From Phytobacter palmae (lineage in GTDB: Bacteria; Pseudomonadota; Gammaproteobacteria; Enterobacterales; Enterobacteriaceae), in the NCBI GenBank assembly GCA_900112785.1, contig FONB01000001.1, positions 62,001 to 126,000 on the forward strand: a DNA stretch of 64,000 nucleotides, given 5' to 3'. Under the pieces are notes generated by a model. That model worked only from the letters and a program-made list of their open reading frames with translations. It was not told the origin of the DNA and did no database searches. A program made the translations under genes and the position numbers. The stretch's first letter is position 1; every line of letters begins with the position of its first letter. This document shows, one piece after another, positions 19,877-28,263 of the stretch.

Positions 19877-21523
19877 ATGATGAACATCACCAAACGGTTA
19901 TTACTCGCTTTTTCTCTGCTAATCATAAGCTTGATAGGCACAAATATCATTGCGATAGCATCCTTATCAAAGATTAGTGAGGACACTAATTATTTCCAGG
20001 AAAACATTCTACCCAGCCTGAGTTCAATGAATAAAGAGATGATTCAGGCTACCGGCATTCGTTCGCAACTTTATTTGCATGGTTTAACCGAAGACCAGGC
20101 GCAAATGGATTTAATTAAACAAAATGCCAATAAAATTTATGATGAACTTCTTGCAAAACACCAATACTACCTTAAAGAATTGATTTCAGATCAGCGTGAC
20201 CAGGAGCTTAGCAATAAAACGCTCGCAGATTTGCAGGCTTTTCGTGGGGCAATGGACCAATATTTTAAAATATCAGAATCTCATGATCGCAAAGCGATTA
20301 TCCAGACTATGCAAAAAGGCGGATTAATCGCAGAAAAAATTTCTGTGCTACTTGCTGATTTTAATGACCAGATTGAATATAACACCTCTTTAGTTGTACA
20401 GGCGAATGCGGCCAGCAAATCGCTGATTCACAAATCACTAATTTTATCCGTGAGCGCAACGCTGGCGGCAACCATTATTCTCGGCCTCTTTGGTCTGCTT
20501 ACCGTTTTGAATATTCGTCGCCGTTTGAATGCAATGAGAGATGGCATGGTACAGATTAGCGAAGACCTTGATCTGAGCAAAAATCTACAGTCTGGCCGCC
20601 AGGATGAAATTGGTCATGCCATCACCGCATTTAATCATTTAATTGATCGGGTGGCGGAATCCCTCACCATGGTGAGAAATGCTTCTGCTTCGGTAAATAC
20701 CGCCGCGAATGAGATTTCCTTAGGCAATGATGAGTTGTCGGCACGTACTGAACAACAATCTGCTGCCGTTGTTGAGACCGCTGCCAGTATGGAAGAGCTG
20801 AGCTCGACGGTAAAACAGAATGCGCAAAACGCCCAACAGGCGAGTTTGTTGGCTGTTACTGCGTCCGATACGGCGAGTCAGGGGGGTATCGTTGTGGGTA
20901 ATGCAGTAAGCCGGATGAAAGATATTATCGAAAGTTCGCGCCGCATTTCTGAAATTACCACCGTGATTAACGGTATCGCGTTCCAGACCAATATTCTGGC
21001 GCTCAATGCTGCCGTTGAGGCCGCGCGTGCAGGCGATCAGGGGCGTGGGTTTGCCGTTGTTGCCGGGGAAGTACGTTCACTGGCTCAGCGCAGCTCGCAG
21101 GCCGCAAAAGAGATTGAGGCGCTTATCAGCGAGTCAGTCCATTTTGTAGAAGAAGGTGCAAAACAGGTCGATCTGGCGGGCGAAAGTATGAGTGGTATTG
21201 TTCACTCAGTCACCCAGGTTAAAGACTTAATGCAAGAAATTGCCGCAGCGTCGGACGAGCAAAACCGGGGTATTGCGCAGATTGCTCAGGCCATGTCTGA
21301 AATGGATACCACAACGCAGCAGAACGCCGCTCTGGTCCAGGAGTCGTCTGCTGCTGCGGGGAGCCTCGAAGATCAGGCAGTCAAGCTGCAACATCTGGTT
21401 GATGTATTCCGTTTACCTGGGGTACAAACGGCTGCAGCTGCGCCCAAAACGACAAAACGTCCACTTAAAATGTCCCCTGTGCCTGCGGCTGCAGGACATG
21501 ATGCAGGTTGGGAGACATTCTAA
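19877..21523 (+). CDS. Methyl-accepting chemotaxis receptor with CheR-docking tail
   Basis: About 548 residues. TM1 at residues ~8-30, a periplasmic helical ligand domain of the four-helix-bundle type to ~185, TM2 at ~190-215, HAMP domain, then a long signalling coiled coil with the invariant hairpin tip ([36 protein letters not shown], residues ~370-405). It ends in GWETF, matching the xWxxF pentapeptide that docks CheR and CheB, so it is a high-abundance, self-adapting receptor type. A sigma 28 promoter lies upstream. The start is ATG 19877 or 19880 (GGAGAGG just upstream); an ATG at 19823 would add 18 residues. It is not present at this spot in E. coli K-12; the ligand is unknown. Confidence 0.92.
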   Translation: MMNITKRLLLAFSLLIISLIGTNIIAIASLSKISEDTNYFQENILPSLSSMNKEMIQATGIRSQLYLHGLTEDQAQMDLIKQNANKIYDELLAKHQYYLKELISDQRDQELSNKTLADLQAFRGAMDQYFKISESHDRKAIIQTMQKGGLIAEKISVLLADFNDQIEYNTSLVVQANAASKSLIHKSLILSVSATLAATIILGLFGLLTVLNIRRRLNAMRDGMVQISEDLDLSKNLQSGRQDEIGHAITAFNHLIDRVAESLTMVRNASASVNTAANEISLGNDELSARTEQQSAAVVETAASMEELSSTVKQNAQNAQQASLLAVTASDTASQGGIVVGNAVSRMKDIIESSRRISEITTVINGIAFQTNILALNAAVEAARAGDQGRGFAVVAGEVRSLAQRSSQAAKEIEALISESVHFVEEGAKQVDLAGESMSGIVHSVTQVKDLMQEIAAASDEQNRGIAQIAQAMSEMDTTTQQNAALVQESSAAAGSLEDQAVKLQHLVDVFRLPGVQTAAAAPKTTKRPLKMSPVPAAAGHDAGWETF

Positions 21524-21574
21524 AACAAAGAGTTAACGCAGTAATTGTGTACCTTTTTCAGGGGAAAATTATTC

Positions 21575-21608
21575 AAACGCTGCCACGGAACCTCGTTGCA
21601 GCGTTTTC
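21575..21608. terminator. Terminator between the chemoreceptor gene and yjeJ
   Basis: Stem AAACGCTGC / GCAGCGTTTT around a 14-base loop, usable by both convergent genes. Confidence 0.75.
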
Positions 21609-21614
21609 GTTATA

Positions 21615-22490
21615 TTATTTTTTTGCTTTTTTGACCGATGGCCTAACCGTGATCTGATGGCGTATCTGGTTCAGCGTATGCATGCATCTATCCAGATTAA
21701 GAGGTTCACCGCCTTTCACATTAATAGCCTGAATATGAACCTGACAGGCTTTATTGGCGAGTTTTCCCAGCCGTGGGCTGAAAGCCAATAGTCTTTTAGC
21801 AATAGCCTGCGTTTCGGGAGTATCAGGAAGGCTTCTGGTTTTGATCACTGCAGCACAGAAACTGGATTTTTTCTTTGTCTCGACATAGTGGTACAGAAGA
21901 ACTAAATAATGATCAAACAATGCCGTTTTCCAGTCTGGCTGTGTATAGGTGTCGTAGATCATTGTACCGTCGGGTTGGCAATCAACATCATACAAAGGAA
22001 GGAAATCCAACAGTGAAGCCATACGCAATGCCAGGTCTTGCATACCAGCGTTATTAATGGCATGCATTAAAACCTGTGTAAGCAACTCAATTTGCAGCTC
22101 ATGGATTTCGAATATAAATTTTTCATTATTATGTAGCCGCAAAGTGAAAATAAGTTTCCCTTCATCGGATGCAAAATGGTCAATGGCATCTACACGATAA
22201 TTTATATCAGCATTTTCCAGCTCCTCTCTTTTTAAGCCAGGAATATGAGCATGCATTGCTTTGATTACCGCAGTTTGCGCTGTGATGAAATCTTTGCGTT
22301 GATCCCCATGCAGCGCTTTTTGTTTATGAAGGTAATATTCCATAGCGATAAGAAGATCGCGTAAGGTCAGAGCCGGAAAGAAAAGCAGGGTTGGGTTACT
22401 GTTTTTAATGTTTAGTTTTAGCGCGACGGCGAGAAACTCTTCATTGTTGCGTATTACGCCAGCATTGATGCCGGTAATATTCATTTCCAT
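21615..22490 (-). CDS. yjeJ: YjeJ, uncharacterised protein
   Basis: 291 residues, close to E. coli YjeJ in length and in its central block (LRDLLIAMEYYLHKQKALHGDQRKDFITAQTA, then DFLPLYDVDCQPDGTMIYDTYTQPDWK). No signal peptide, membrane segment or recognised catalytic motif is seen. The C-terminus is basic (RPSVKKAKK). The region is more AT-rich than the flanking housekeeping genes. The function is unknown. In E. coli yjeJ lies directly beside yjeI; here a chemoreceptor gene separates them. Confidence 0.88.
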   Translation of the reverse strand: MEMNITGINAGVIRNNEEFLAVALKLNIKNSNPTLLFFPALTLRDLLIAMEYYLHKQKALHGDQRKDFITAQTAVIKAMHAHIPGLKREELENADINYRVDAIDHFASDEGKLIFTLRLHNNEKFIFEIHELQIELLTQVLMHAINNAGMQDLALRMASLLDFLPLYDVDCQPDGTMIYDTYTQPDWKTALFDHYLVLLYHYVETKKKSSFCAAVIKTRSLPDTPETQAIAKRLLAFSPRLGKLANKACQVHIQAINVKGGEPLNLDRCMHTLNQIRHQITVRPSVKKAKK

Positions 22491-22714
22491 TATGGTTCTC
22501 CATAACCATTGTTAAAAAAATATATATTCCACTAAATAATAAAGGCGGTGAATATATTTATGACATAACCCACAAGAGGAAAATTAAAATAACATAATAA
22601 ACGCGCGGAACAACCAGGCAGGCCACAAAGCGGAGTCTGAACGGGAAAATGCTATCGTTTTCTTTAAAATATGTCAGCGGCGCACTCCTGCACCGCTTTC
22701 CTGTATAAAGGCTT

Positions 22715-23743
22715 TTATTGTTGCCGTAACTGCAAATCCAGCGGTGTTTTGCTGGGCTCGCCGCCAATTTCCCGGGCAAGCTTCGGCACCATATAACCTG
22801 AAACTAACGTCAGTAGTTCACGCACAATTTCCCGCGCTTCGTCATCGCTTACCATAAAATGGGCTGCGCCCTGAACTTTATCCAGCACATGCAGATAGTA
22901 GGGCATCACGCCTGCATCAAACAAAGCGTTACTGAGGTCTGCAAGTGTGCGGGCATGGTCATTGACGCCACGCAACAACACGCTCTGATTTAACAGCGTT
23001 ACGCCTGCCCGACGCAGTTTTGCCATTGCCGAGCGAAAGGCGTCATCAATTTCCTGGGCATGATTGATATGGTTCACCAGCAGAATCTGTAGTGAGGAAC
23101 GCGCAAAACGGTCAACGAGCGTATCGGTGATCCGCGCCGGAATAACAATCGGCAGGCGGCTATGAATACGCAATCTCTTGATATGGGGGATTGCTTCAAG
23201 CTGTGCTATCAACCAGTCCAGTTCATGATCTTTAGCCATCAGCGGATCGCCACCAGAGAAGATGATCTCATCAAGTTCCGGTTGCTGCGCAATATAATCC
23301 AGCGCGACCTGCCAGTTGCGCTTGTTGCCCTGATTTTCCGCATACGGGAAGTGGCGACGGAAGCAGTAGCGGCAGTTTACCGCGCAGGCACCTTTCACCA
23401 GCAGCAATGCACGGTTACGGTACTTATGCAGCAAGCCAGGCACCACGCTTTCCTGCTCTTCCAGCGGATCGGTGCTGTATCCTGGAGCGGCAACAAACTC
23501 TTCACTCGCTGTCAGCACCTGACGTAAAAGCGGATCGTTGGGGTCGCCTTTTTTCATTCTCGCGGCAAAAGCGCGGGGTACGCGCAGTGCGAACAGGCGT
23601 TTTGCTTCGCGCCCGGCGGTCAAATTTTCGTCAGTGTCTATATTTAAAACACGCAGTAGTTCATCTGGATCGGTTATTACATCGGCAAGTTGCAATAACC
23701 AATCTTCTCTGGATGGGGTATTTAGGGTTACAATATGCGCCAT
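22715..23743 (-). CDS. epmB: EpmB, EF-P lysine 2,3-aminomutase
   Basis: 342 residues. A radical-SAM enzyme that converts L-alpha-lysine to (R)-beta-lysine for attachment to EF-P. The CxxxCxxC cluster motif is at CAVNCRYC (residues ~120-127), followed by the radical-SAM GGDP motif (IIFSGGDPLMAKD). Its gene is divergent from efp, its substrate's gene, with a 41-bp gap; epmA, the ligase that uses the beta-lysine, is 6.6 kb downstream. Confidence 0.96.
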   Translation of the reverse strand: MAHIVTLNTPSREDWLLQLADVITDPDELLRVLNIDTDENLTAGREAKRLFALRVPRAFAARMKKGDPNDPLLRQVLTASEEFVAAPGYSTDPLEEQESVVPGLLHKYRNRALLLVKGACAVNCRYCFRRHFPYAENQGNKRNWQVALDYIAQQPELDEIIFSGGDPLMAKDHELDWLIAQLEAIPHIKRLRIHSRLPIVIPARITDTLVDRFARSSLQILLVNHINHAQEIDDAFRSAMAKLRRAGVTLLNQSVLLRGVNDHARTLADLSNALFDAGVMPYYLHVLDKVQGAAHFMVSDDEAREIVRELLTLVSGYMVPKLAREIGGEPSKTPLDLQLRQQ

Positions 23744-23784
23744 TTTGTGGCTTAGCTACCAGTTAACATTTTTAGAGGGCCTTT

Positions 23785-24351
23785 ATGGCGACTTACTATA
23801 GCAACGATTTTCGTGCCGGTCTTAAAATCATGCTCGACGGCGAACCTTATGCAGTTGAAGCCAGCGAATTCGTTAAACCAGGCAAAGGCCAGGCATTTGC
23901 GCGCGTTAAACTGCGTCGCCTGCTGACTGGCACTCGTGTAGAAAAAACCTTCAAATCTACTGACTCTGCCGAAGGCGCAGATGTTATCGATATGAACCTG
24001 ACTTACCTCTACAACGACGGTGAGTTCTACCATTTCATGAACAACGAAACCTTTGAGCAGTTGGCTGCTGATGCGAAAACCGTTGGTGACAACGCTAAAT
24101 GGCTGCTGGATCAGGCTGAGTGCATCGTGACACTGTGGGATGGTCGTCCAATCGCTGTGACTCCGCCGAACTTCGTTGAACTGGAAATTATTGATACCGA
24201 TCCAGGTCTGAAAGGTGATACCGCTGGTACCGGTGGTAAACCGGCTACGCTGAGCACTGGCGCAGTGGTTAAAGTTCCGCTGTTCGTACAGATTGGCGAA
24301 GTCATTAAAGTGGATACGCGTTCCGGCGAATATGTATCCCGCGTGAAGTAA
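23785..24351 (+). CDS. efp: Elongation factor P
   Basis: 188 residues, three beta-barrel domains. EF-P relieves ribosome stalling at polyproline runs. Lys34 in KPGKGQ is the residue that EpmA/EpmB modify with beta-lysine. GAGGG lies 6 bp upstream of the ATG. The gene is monocistronic and divergent from epmB. Among native substrates, AmiB encoded in this window has a run of six prolines. Confidence 0.98.
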   Translation: MATYYSNDFRAGLKIMLDGEPYAVEASEFVKPGKGQAFARVKLRRLLTGTRVEKTFKSTDSAEGADVIDMNLTYLYNDGEFYHFMNNETFEQLAADAKTVGDNAKWLLDQAECIVTLWDGRPIAVTPPNFVELEIIDTDPGLKGDTAGTGGKPATLSTGAVVKVPLFVQIGEVIKVDTRSGEYVSRVK

Positions 24352-24510
24352 TTTACTTTACCCTTCAGGCTGCCTCTCTGTTGGCAGTGCCTGGAGAAAG
24401 CCCGGTTACATCGTTTGCCGGGATCTCTCTTGCCGCCGCGATGCAGCCTGAATGATTTCTGAGATGTTGGGGCACTCACCTTATTGCCCCCTCGCTTTTC
24501 CAGGGCAGGA

Positions 24511-24645
24511 ATGATGAAACGTCTTCTCAGTCTTGTAGCACTCTTTCTTATCACCACAACCTTGCTGGCAGGCTGTAATACCGCGCGTGGCTTTGGTGAA
24601 GACATCAAGCATCTCGGCAGCACTATCTCTCACGCAGCCAGCTAA
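24511..24645 (+). CDS. ecnA: Entericidin A lipoprotein (antidote)
   Basis: 44 residues: a signal peptide with lipobox LLAGC, then NTARGFGEDIKHLGSTIS. It matches E. coli EcnA (41 residues), a small membrane lipoprotein described as the antidote to the EcnB bacteriolytic lipoprotein. Tandem ATG codons start the gene after AGGGCAGGA. It is followed by the paralogous ecnB, 107 bp downstream. Confidence 0.9.
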   Translation: MMKRLLSLVALFLITTTLLAGCNTARGFGEDIKHLGSTISHAAS

Positions 24646-24752
24646 TTTCTTCCTGTCGTCCTAAAAATCGCCGACCTTCCGTCAGGTTGCGCAATCTTGT
24701 CTATCCTTAAGTGGCTATACACAAACAATATTGGCTACATAAGGAAGATATT

Positions 24753-24899
24753 ATGGTTAAGAAGACAATTGCTGCGATCTTTACTGTACTGGTTCTTTCA
24801 TCAGCGCTGACAGCCTGTAACACCACGCGCGGTGTCGGTCAGGATATCTCTGAGGGTGGTAGCGCTATATCTGGCGCTGCGACAAAAGCGCAGCAGTAA
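24753..24899 (+). CDS. ecnB: Entericidin B lipoprotein
   Basis: 48 residues, the same length as E. coli EcnB: a hydrophobic signal, lipobox LTAC, then [26 protein letters not shown], an amphipathic helix. In E. coli the ecnB transcript is sigma S-dependent and the peptide promotes lysis in stationary phase. AAGGAAG lies 6 bp before the ATG. It shares the NTxRGxGxDI core with EcnA. Confidence 0.92.
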   Translation: MVKKTIAAIFTVLVLSSALTACNTTRGVGQDISEGGSAISGAATKAQQ

Positions 24900-24912
24900 T
24901 TTCTGCCAGTAC

Positions 24913-24937
24913 GCGGTACGGCCAGCGCCGTACCGTT
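24913..24937. terminator. Hairpin between ecnB and the entR-like gene
   Basis: Perfect 9-bp stem CGGTACGGC / GCCGTACCG with loop CAGC, placed between the convergent stops. Confidence 0.7.
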
Positions 24938-25559
24938 AATTCAGATTATCTTGCACGGTTTCTGGCGCTTCTGGCAGAGAAAGAAACGGTGTAAAGCGGT
25001 TACCCATTCCCAGTTTCATCCGAATGTTGCGCTTGTAGGTATAAACCGTCTTACCATTAATACTCATTTTGGACGCAATAGACTGATTGCTGCGGCCTTC
25101 CATCCATAATGAAAGTACTTTTTCTTCCTGACGTGTGAGCAACGGGGTGGCAATCTGAGGCCCGGTTCTCGCTGGCCGGGACAGGACGGCATGATCAATG
25201 ACTTTGGCCAGCGTCTCCATTGGCTCGCTTTTTTGCAATGTCGCATGGACCTTATACTGAGCACAATAAGCCATCAGTTGCGCATCTTCCCCTGACTGCA
25301 AAAGGATAAGATGGTTATCTTTTCCACAGGCGGTGAACAGTGATGAAAGCTGTTGAATATGGTGGAGATCACTCTTAAAACCGTAGAGATCTGCAATGAT
25401 CACATCTGGCTGCCATTGCACAATATGCTCTTTTGCCAGCATCAGGTTATTCAGTGACGTGACAAGGAATGAAGCCGGGAAAAAATCAGTTTGATTGAGC
25501 CAGCTTTCCAGCCCCGTCCGGGTGAAGTAACAACGGTCAATCAAGAGAATTTTGAACAT
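24936..25559 (-). CDS. LuxR/NarL-type regulator next to entericidin genes (EntR-like)
   Basis: 207 residues. The N-terminal ~120 resemble a response-regulator receiver fold (ILLIDRCYFTRTGLESWL, then PDVIIADLYG with Asp ~57), but the acidic cluster is incomplete (only one Asp in the first pocket), so phosphorylation is doubtful. The C-terminal LuxR helix-turn-helix is clear (LLTRQEEKVLSLWMEGRSNQ, then TVYTYKRNIRMKLGM). A LuxR-type gene called entR lies beside ecnAB in Citrobacter freundii; E. coli K-12 lacks it. It is convergent with ecnB. A role in controlling the entericidins is inference from position. Confidence 0.8.
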   Translation of the reverse strand: MFKILLIDRCYFTRTGLESWLNQTDFFPASFLVTSLNNLMLAKEHIVQWQPDVIIADLYGFKSDLHHIQQLSSLFTACGKDNHLILLQSGEDAQLMAYCAQYKVHATLQKSEPMETLAKVIDHAVLSRPARTGPQIATPLLTRQEEKVLSLWMEGRSNQSIASKMSINGKTVYTYKRNIRMKLGMGNRFTPFLSLPEAPETVQDNLN

Positions 25560-25761
25560 ATTTTTCTTCGCAGTAAGAATAGTGACGCACGGCTTCCTGT
25601 CGCTGGCAGCACTTCATCATAGGGGGTACCTATGGGGAATAAATGCGGGAACTGCGTTGCTATCTGTAGCTATTTCTTGCTTTAAGTCACTTAAATCTGC
25701 GCAATTCCACAAAAATTGCATTCTGTTTGCAACCAGGTCAAAATTTATCTCTCACAACCAG

Positions 25762-25811
25762 CCTGTCGGGACGACCCGATTGCGCAACACTCATTGGGGA
25801 CGGCCCCGCAC
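25762..25811 (+). promoter_or_regulatory. Guanidine-II (mini-ykkC) riboswitch
   Basis: Two short GC stems each capped by an ACGR tetraloop: TCGGG-ACGA-CCCGA (25766-25779) and GGGG-ACGG-CCCC (25796-25807), separated by 16 bases and followed 5 bases later by the sugE ribosome site. This is the diagnostic pattern of the class II guanidine riboswitch, which frees the ribosome site when guanidine binds the two loops. Confidence 0.93.
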
Positions 25812-25822
25812 TGGAGCCAACT

Positions 25823-26140
25823 TTGTCCTGGATAATCCTTGTTATTGCCGGTCTTCTTGAAGTCGTTTGGGCTATTGGCCTGAAATATACGCACGGTTTT
25901 ACCCGCCTTGTACCCAGCGTTATTACCGTAACGGCAATGATCGTCAGCGTCGTTATGTTGTCGTGGGCAATGAAAAACCTGCCCACAGGTACCGCTTACG
26001 CGGTCTGGACAGGTATTGGCGCCGTGGGGGCTGCAATTACCGGAATTTTGTTATTGGGTGAATCGGCCAACCCCGCGCGCTTGCTCAGCCTGGCGCTGAT
26101 TGTCGCGGGAATTATTGGCCTCAAGCTCAGTACGCCTTAA
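25823..26140 (+). CDS. sugE: SugE/Gdx guanidinium exporter (SMR family)
   Basis: 105 residues with four membrane helices. The first-helix Glu ([19 protein letters not shown], Glu13) is the proton/substrate-coupling residue of the small multidrug resistance family; this subclass (Gdx) exports guanidinium. The start is TTG at 25823, supported by GGAG 6 bp upstream and by the MSWIILV beginning known from E. coli; upstream in-frame codons run through the riboswitch and are not used. Controlled by the guanidine-II riboswitch just upstream. Confidence 0.95.
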   Translation: MSWIILVIAGLLEVVWAIGLKYTHGFTRLVPSVITVTAMIVSVVMLSWAMKNLPTGTAYAVWTGIGAVGAAITGILLLGESANPARLLSLALIVAGIIGLKLSTP

Positions 26141-26667
26141 AGGGTCTGATTTATCCATAAAAGTTTTTCTACCGCAAATCCTTCGCGGGCCGCGACATCA
26201 ACGAGCTGTTTTTTCACCGTATCCGGAAGCGTTGGTGTGCGTGATAAAATCCACAGGTAATCACGGTTCGGCCCGCAAACCAGCGCGTATCGGTAATCTT
26301 TGTCCAGTGCAATGATGTTATAGCCGCCATAGAAAGGACCGAAGAATGACACTTTCAGTGCGGCCTTGCGAGCATCACCGGTAAAGTACGCCTTACCGAC
26401 TGATTGTTGCCACATGCCGCGTTCCGGATTGTATCCTTTATTAATGACCTGAATGCCGCCGTCATCCATGGTGCTGTAGGTGGCAGTCACTTTTTCCAGG
26501 CCACGCTCGAAGCGGTGATCAAAGCGGGCAATCTCATACCAGCGTCCAAGGTAACGTTGCGCATCGAAATTATCCACTACGGTGACGCCAGAAGGGGGGG
26601 TTGGGGAACTGCAGGCTACAACCAAAAATGCAGCGGCAGCCGTCGCGATAATCGGCAACAAACGCAT
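26137..26667 (-). CDS. blc: Blc outer-membrane lipocalin
   Basis: 176 residues. A lipoprotein signal with lipobox VVAC, then the lipocalin fold with the GxW motif ([22 protein letters not shown]) and late strand [23 protein letters not shown]. Blc binds lysophospholipids and is induced under membrane stress in stationary phase. Its last codons overlap the end of the convergent sugE by 4 bp. In C. freundii and E. coli ampC lies between blc and frdD; here it does not. Confidence 0.95.
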   Translation of the reverse strand: MRLLPIIATAAAAFLVVACSSPTPPSGVTVVDNFDAQRYLGRWYEIARFDHRFERGLEKVTATYSTMDDGGIQVINKGYNPERGMWQQSVGKAYFTGDARKAALKVSFFGPFYGGYNIIALDKDYRYALVCGPNRDYLWILSRTPTLPDTVKKQLVDVAAREGFAVEKLLWINQTL

Positions 26668-26719
26668 GATTTTTTCCTTCCAGGTTTTTTAGTTAAGTGT
26701 AGAACCTGTGGGGAAAAAT

Positions 26720-26743
26720 GCTCTCCCGCCAGGGCGGGAGAGC
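26720..26743 (-). terminator. frd operon terminator
   Basis: Perfect stem CTCTCCCGCC / GGCGGGAGAG with a two-base loop, followed on the - strand by CATTTTTCC. It sits between frdD and blc. Confidence 0.8.
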
Positions 26744-26751
26744 GAGGTTAA

Positions 26752-27111
26752 TTAAAGAAAGATTACTCCGATGAGCGTGACCACACTCAGGATAGCGGCG
26801 AGGCCGTAGAAGAGCCATTTACCGCTGGGGATGTGGACTTTGATATCATGCATGGCATGGTGCAGACGGTGCAGCCCACACCATAACGGCAGAACAATCA
26901 TCAGGAATAAAAATGCACGGCCGATAAAGCTTTGGGCGAATGCCAGCACACGTTCATAGCCGAGTGCTTCACCGGGATAGAGACCCAGTGGTAGCAGCAC
27001 GCCAACCAGCAGAATCATCACCGGCGCGATAATGGCACTCCACATGCCGCCTGCGCCGAACAGTCCCCAGAAGACGGGTTCATCGGAACGTTTTGGGTTT
27101 GGATGGATCAC
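26752..27111 (-). CDS. frdD: FrdD fumarate reductase membrane anchor
   Basis: 119 residues with three membrane helices. With FrdC it anchors the FrdAB catalytic dimer and binds menaquinol. The start is GTG at 27111 ([22 protein letters not shown]), which matches E. coli FrdD and has AGG just upstream; earlier in-frame codons lie inside frdC. It is the last gene of frdABCD. The E. coli ampC promoter lies inside the end of frdD, but no ampC follows here. Confidence 0.96.
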   Translation of the reverse strand: MIHPNPKRSDEPVFWGLFGAGGMWSAIIAPVMILLVGVLLPLGLYPGEALGYERVLAFAQSFIGRAFLFLMIVLPLWCGLHRLHHAMHDIKVHIPSGKWLFYGLAAILSVVTLIGVIFL

Positions 27112-27122
27112 CTTTGGCCTCC

Positions 27123-27518
27123 TTACCAGAACAGTGCAACGAAAAGAATGATAACCGTCACCAGCCCGGTTACGACCCACAGCCCCCGGATAACAGGCTC
27201 GGGTTTAAGCTTTTCGTCTTTGATGATGATATTCGACGCTTTTGGCGCCAGTTCGAACCATGTTTTGGTGTGCAGCAGCGCTGCCGCCAGGGCAATCAGG
27301 TTCAGGATTACTACTATCGGATTTTGCAGGAAACCGACAAATCCCGCCCAGGATTCCGGACCATTTTTTAATGAAAAAAGCCCACATATCAAAATGATGC
27401 TGAACCATACCGCCGGTAGCGCCGTGCCTTCACGCAGCATATAGAAGCGATAAAACGGCAGCGATTTCCACCAGGTCGACGGCATTGGCCGGACATAGGG
27501 TTTGCGTTTAGTCGTCAT
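27123..27518 (-). CDS. frdC: FrdC fumarate reductase membrane anchor
   Basis: 131 residues, identical length to E. coli FrdC, with three membrane helices ([50 protein letters not shown]). The N-terminal Glu in [11 protein letters not shown] (E29 in E. coli) takes part in quinol oxidation. It is separated from frdB by 10 bp and from frdD by 11 bp. Confidence 0.97.
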   Translation of the reverse strand: MTTKRKPYVRPMPSTWWKSLPFYRFYMLREGTALPAVWFSIILICGLFSLKNGPESWAGFVGFLQNPIVVILNLIALAAALLHTKTWFELAPKASNIIIKDEKLKPEPVIRGLWVVTGLVTVIILFVALFW

Positions 27519-27528
27519 GATGCGCTCC

Positions 27529-28263
27529 TTAGCGTGGTTTCAGAGTGGCGATAAGAAAGTCTTTCGAGCTTTCCACTTTGCCCTGCTGGATAGCGGCCGC
27601 CGGGTCGACGTGTTTCGGGCACACTTCCGAGCAGTAGCCCACGAAGGTACAGCTCCAGACTCCGTTTGGGCTGTTCAACTGCGGCATACGCTGCTGTTTC
27701 CCGTTGTCGCGGTTATCCAGGTTATAGCGGTGCGCCAGCGTGATGGCTGCCGGACCAATAAACTCCGGATTGAGCCCAAATTGCGGACATGCCGCATAGC
27801 ACAGGCCACAGTTGATACAGCCAGAGAATTGATGGTATTTCGCCATCTGCGCCGGAGTTTGCTTGTTCGGCCCCTGATCCGGCGTACGCGCGTTGCCAAT
27901 GATGTAGGGTTTAATGGCCTCCAGGCTCTCGATAAAGTGGGTCATGTCGACCACTAAATCACGCTCGATTGGGAAGTTGGCCAGTGCCTCGATTTTTATC
28001 CCCTTCGTGTAGTCACGTAAAAACGTTTTACAGGCCAGCTTCGGCACCTTGTTGACCATCATGCCGCAGGAACCGCAAATCGCCATACGGCAGGACCAGC
28101 GATAACTGAGATCAGGCGCCAGGTTATCTTTGATATAACCCAGCGCGTCCAGCAGTGACGTTTGCTCATCGTAAGGCACATCATAAAAGGCACTGTGTGG
28201 GGCGGCATCCACTTCCGGGTTATATCGCACCACCTCAACTTTCAGGGTTTGCATCTCAGCCAT
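27529..28263 (-). CDS. frdB: FrdB fumarate reductase iron-sulfur subunit
   Basis: 244 residues from the ATG at 28263. Three clusters are visible: [2Fe-2S] [10 protein letters not shown]...C (residues ~57-77), [4Fe-4S] [12 protein letters not shown] (~148) and [3Fe-4S] [12 protein letters not shown] (~204). It passes electrons from the quinol site in FrdCD to the flavin of FrdA. Its start overlaps the frdA stop by 8 bp, indicating translational coupling. Confidence 0.97.
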   Translation of the reverse strand: MAEMQTLKVEVVRYNPEVDAAPHSAFYDVPYDEQTSLLDALGYIKDNLAPDLSYRWSCRMAICGSCGMMVNKVPKLACKTFLRDYTKGIKIEALANFPIERDLVVDMTHFIESLEAIKPYIIGNARTPDQGPNKQTPAQMAKYHQFSGCINCGLCYAACPQFGLNPEFIGPAAITLAHRYNLDNRDNGKQQRMPQLNSPNGVWSCTFVGYCSEVCPKHVDPAAAIQQGKVESSKDFLIATLKPR

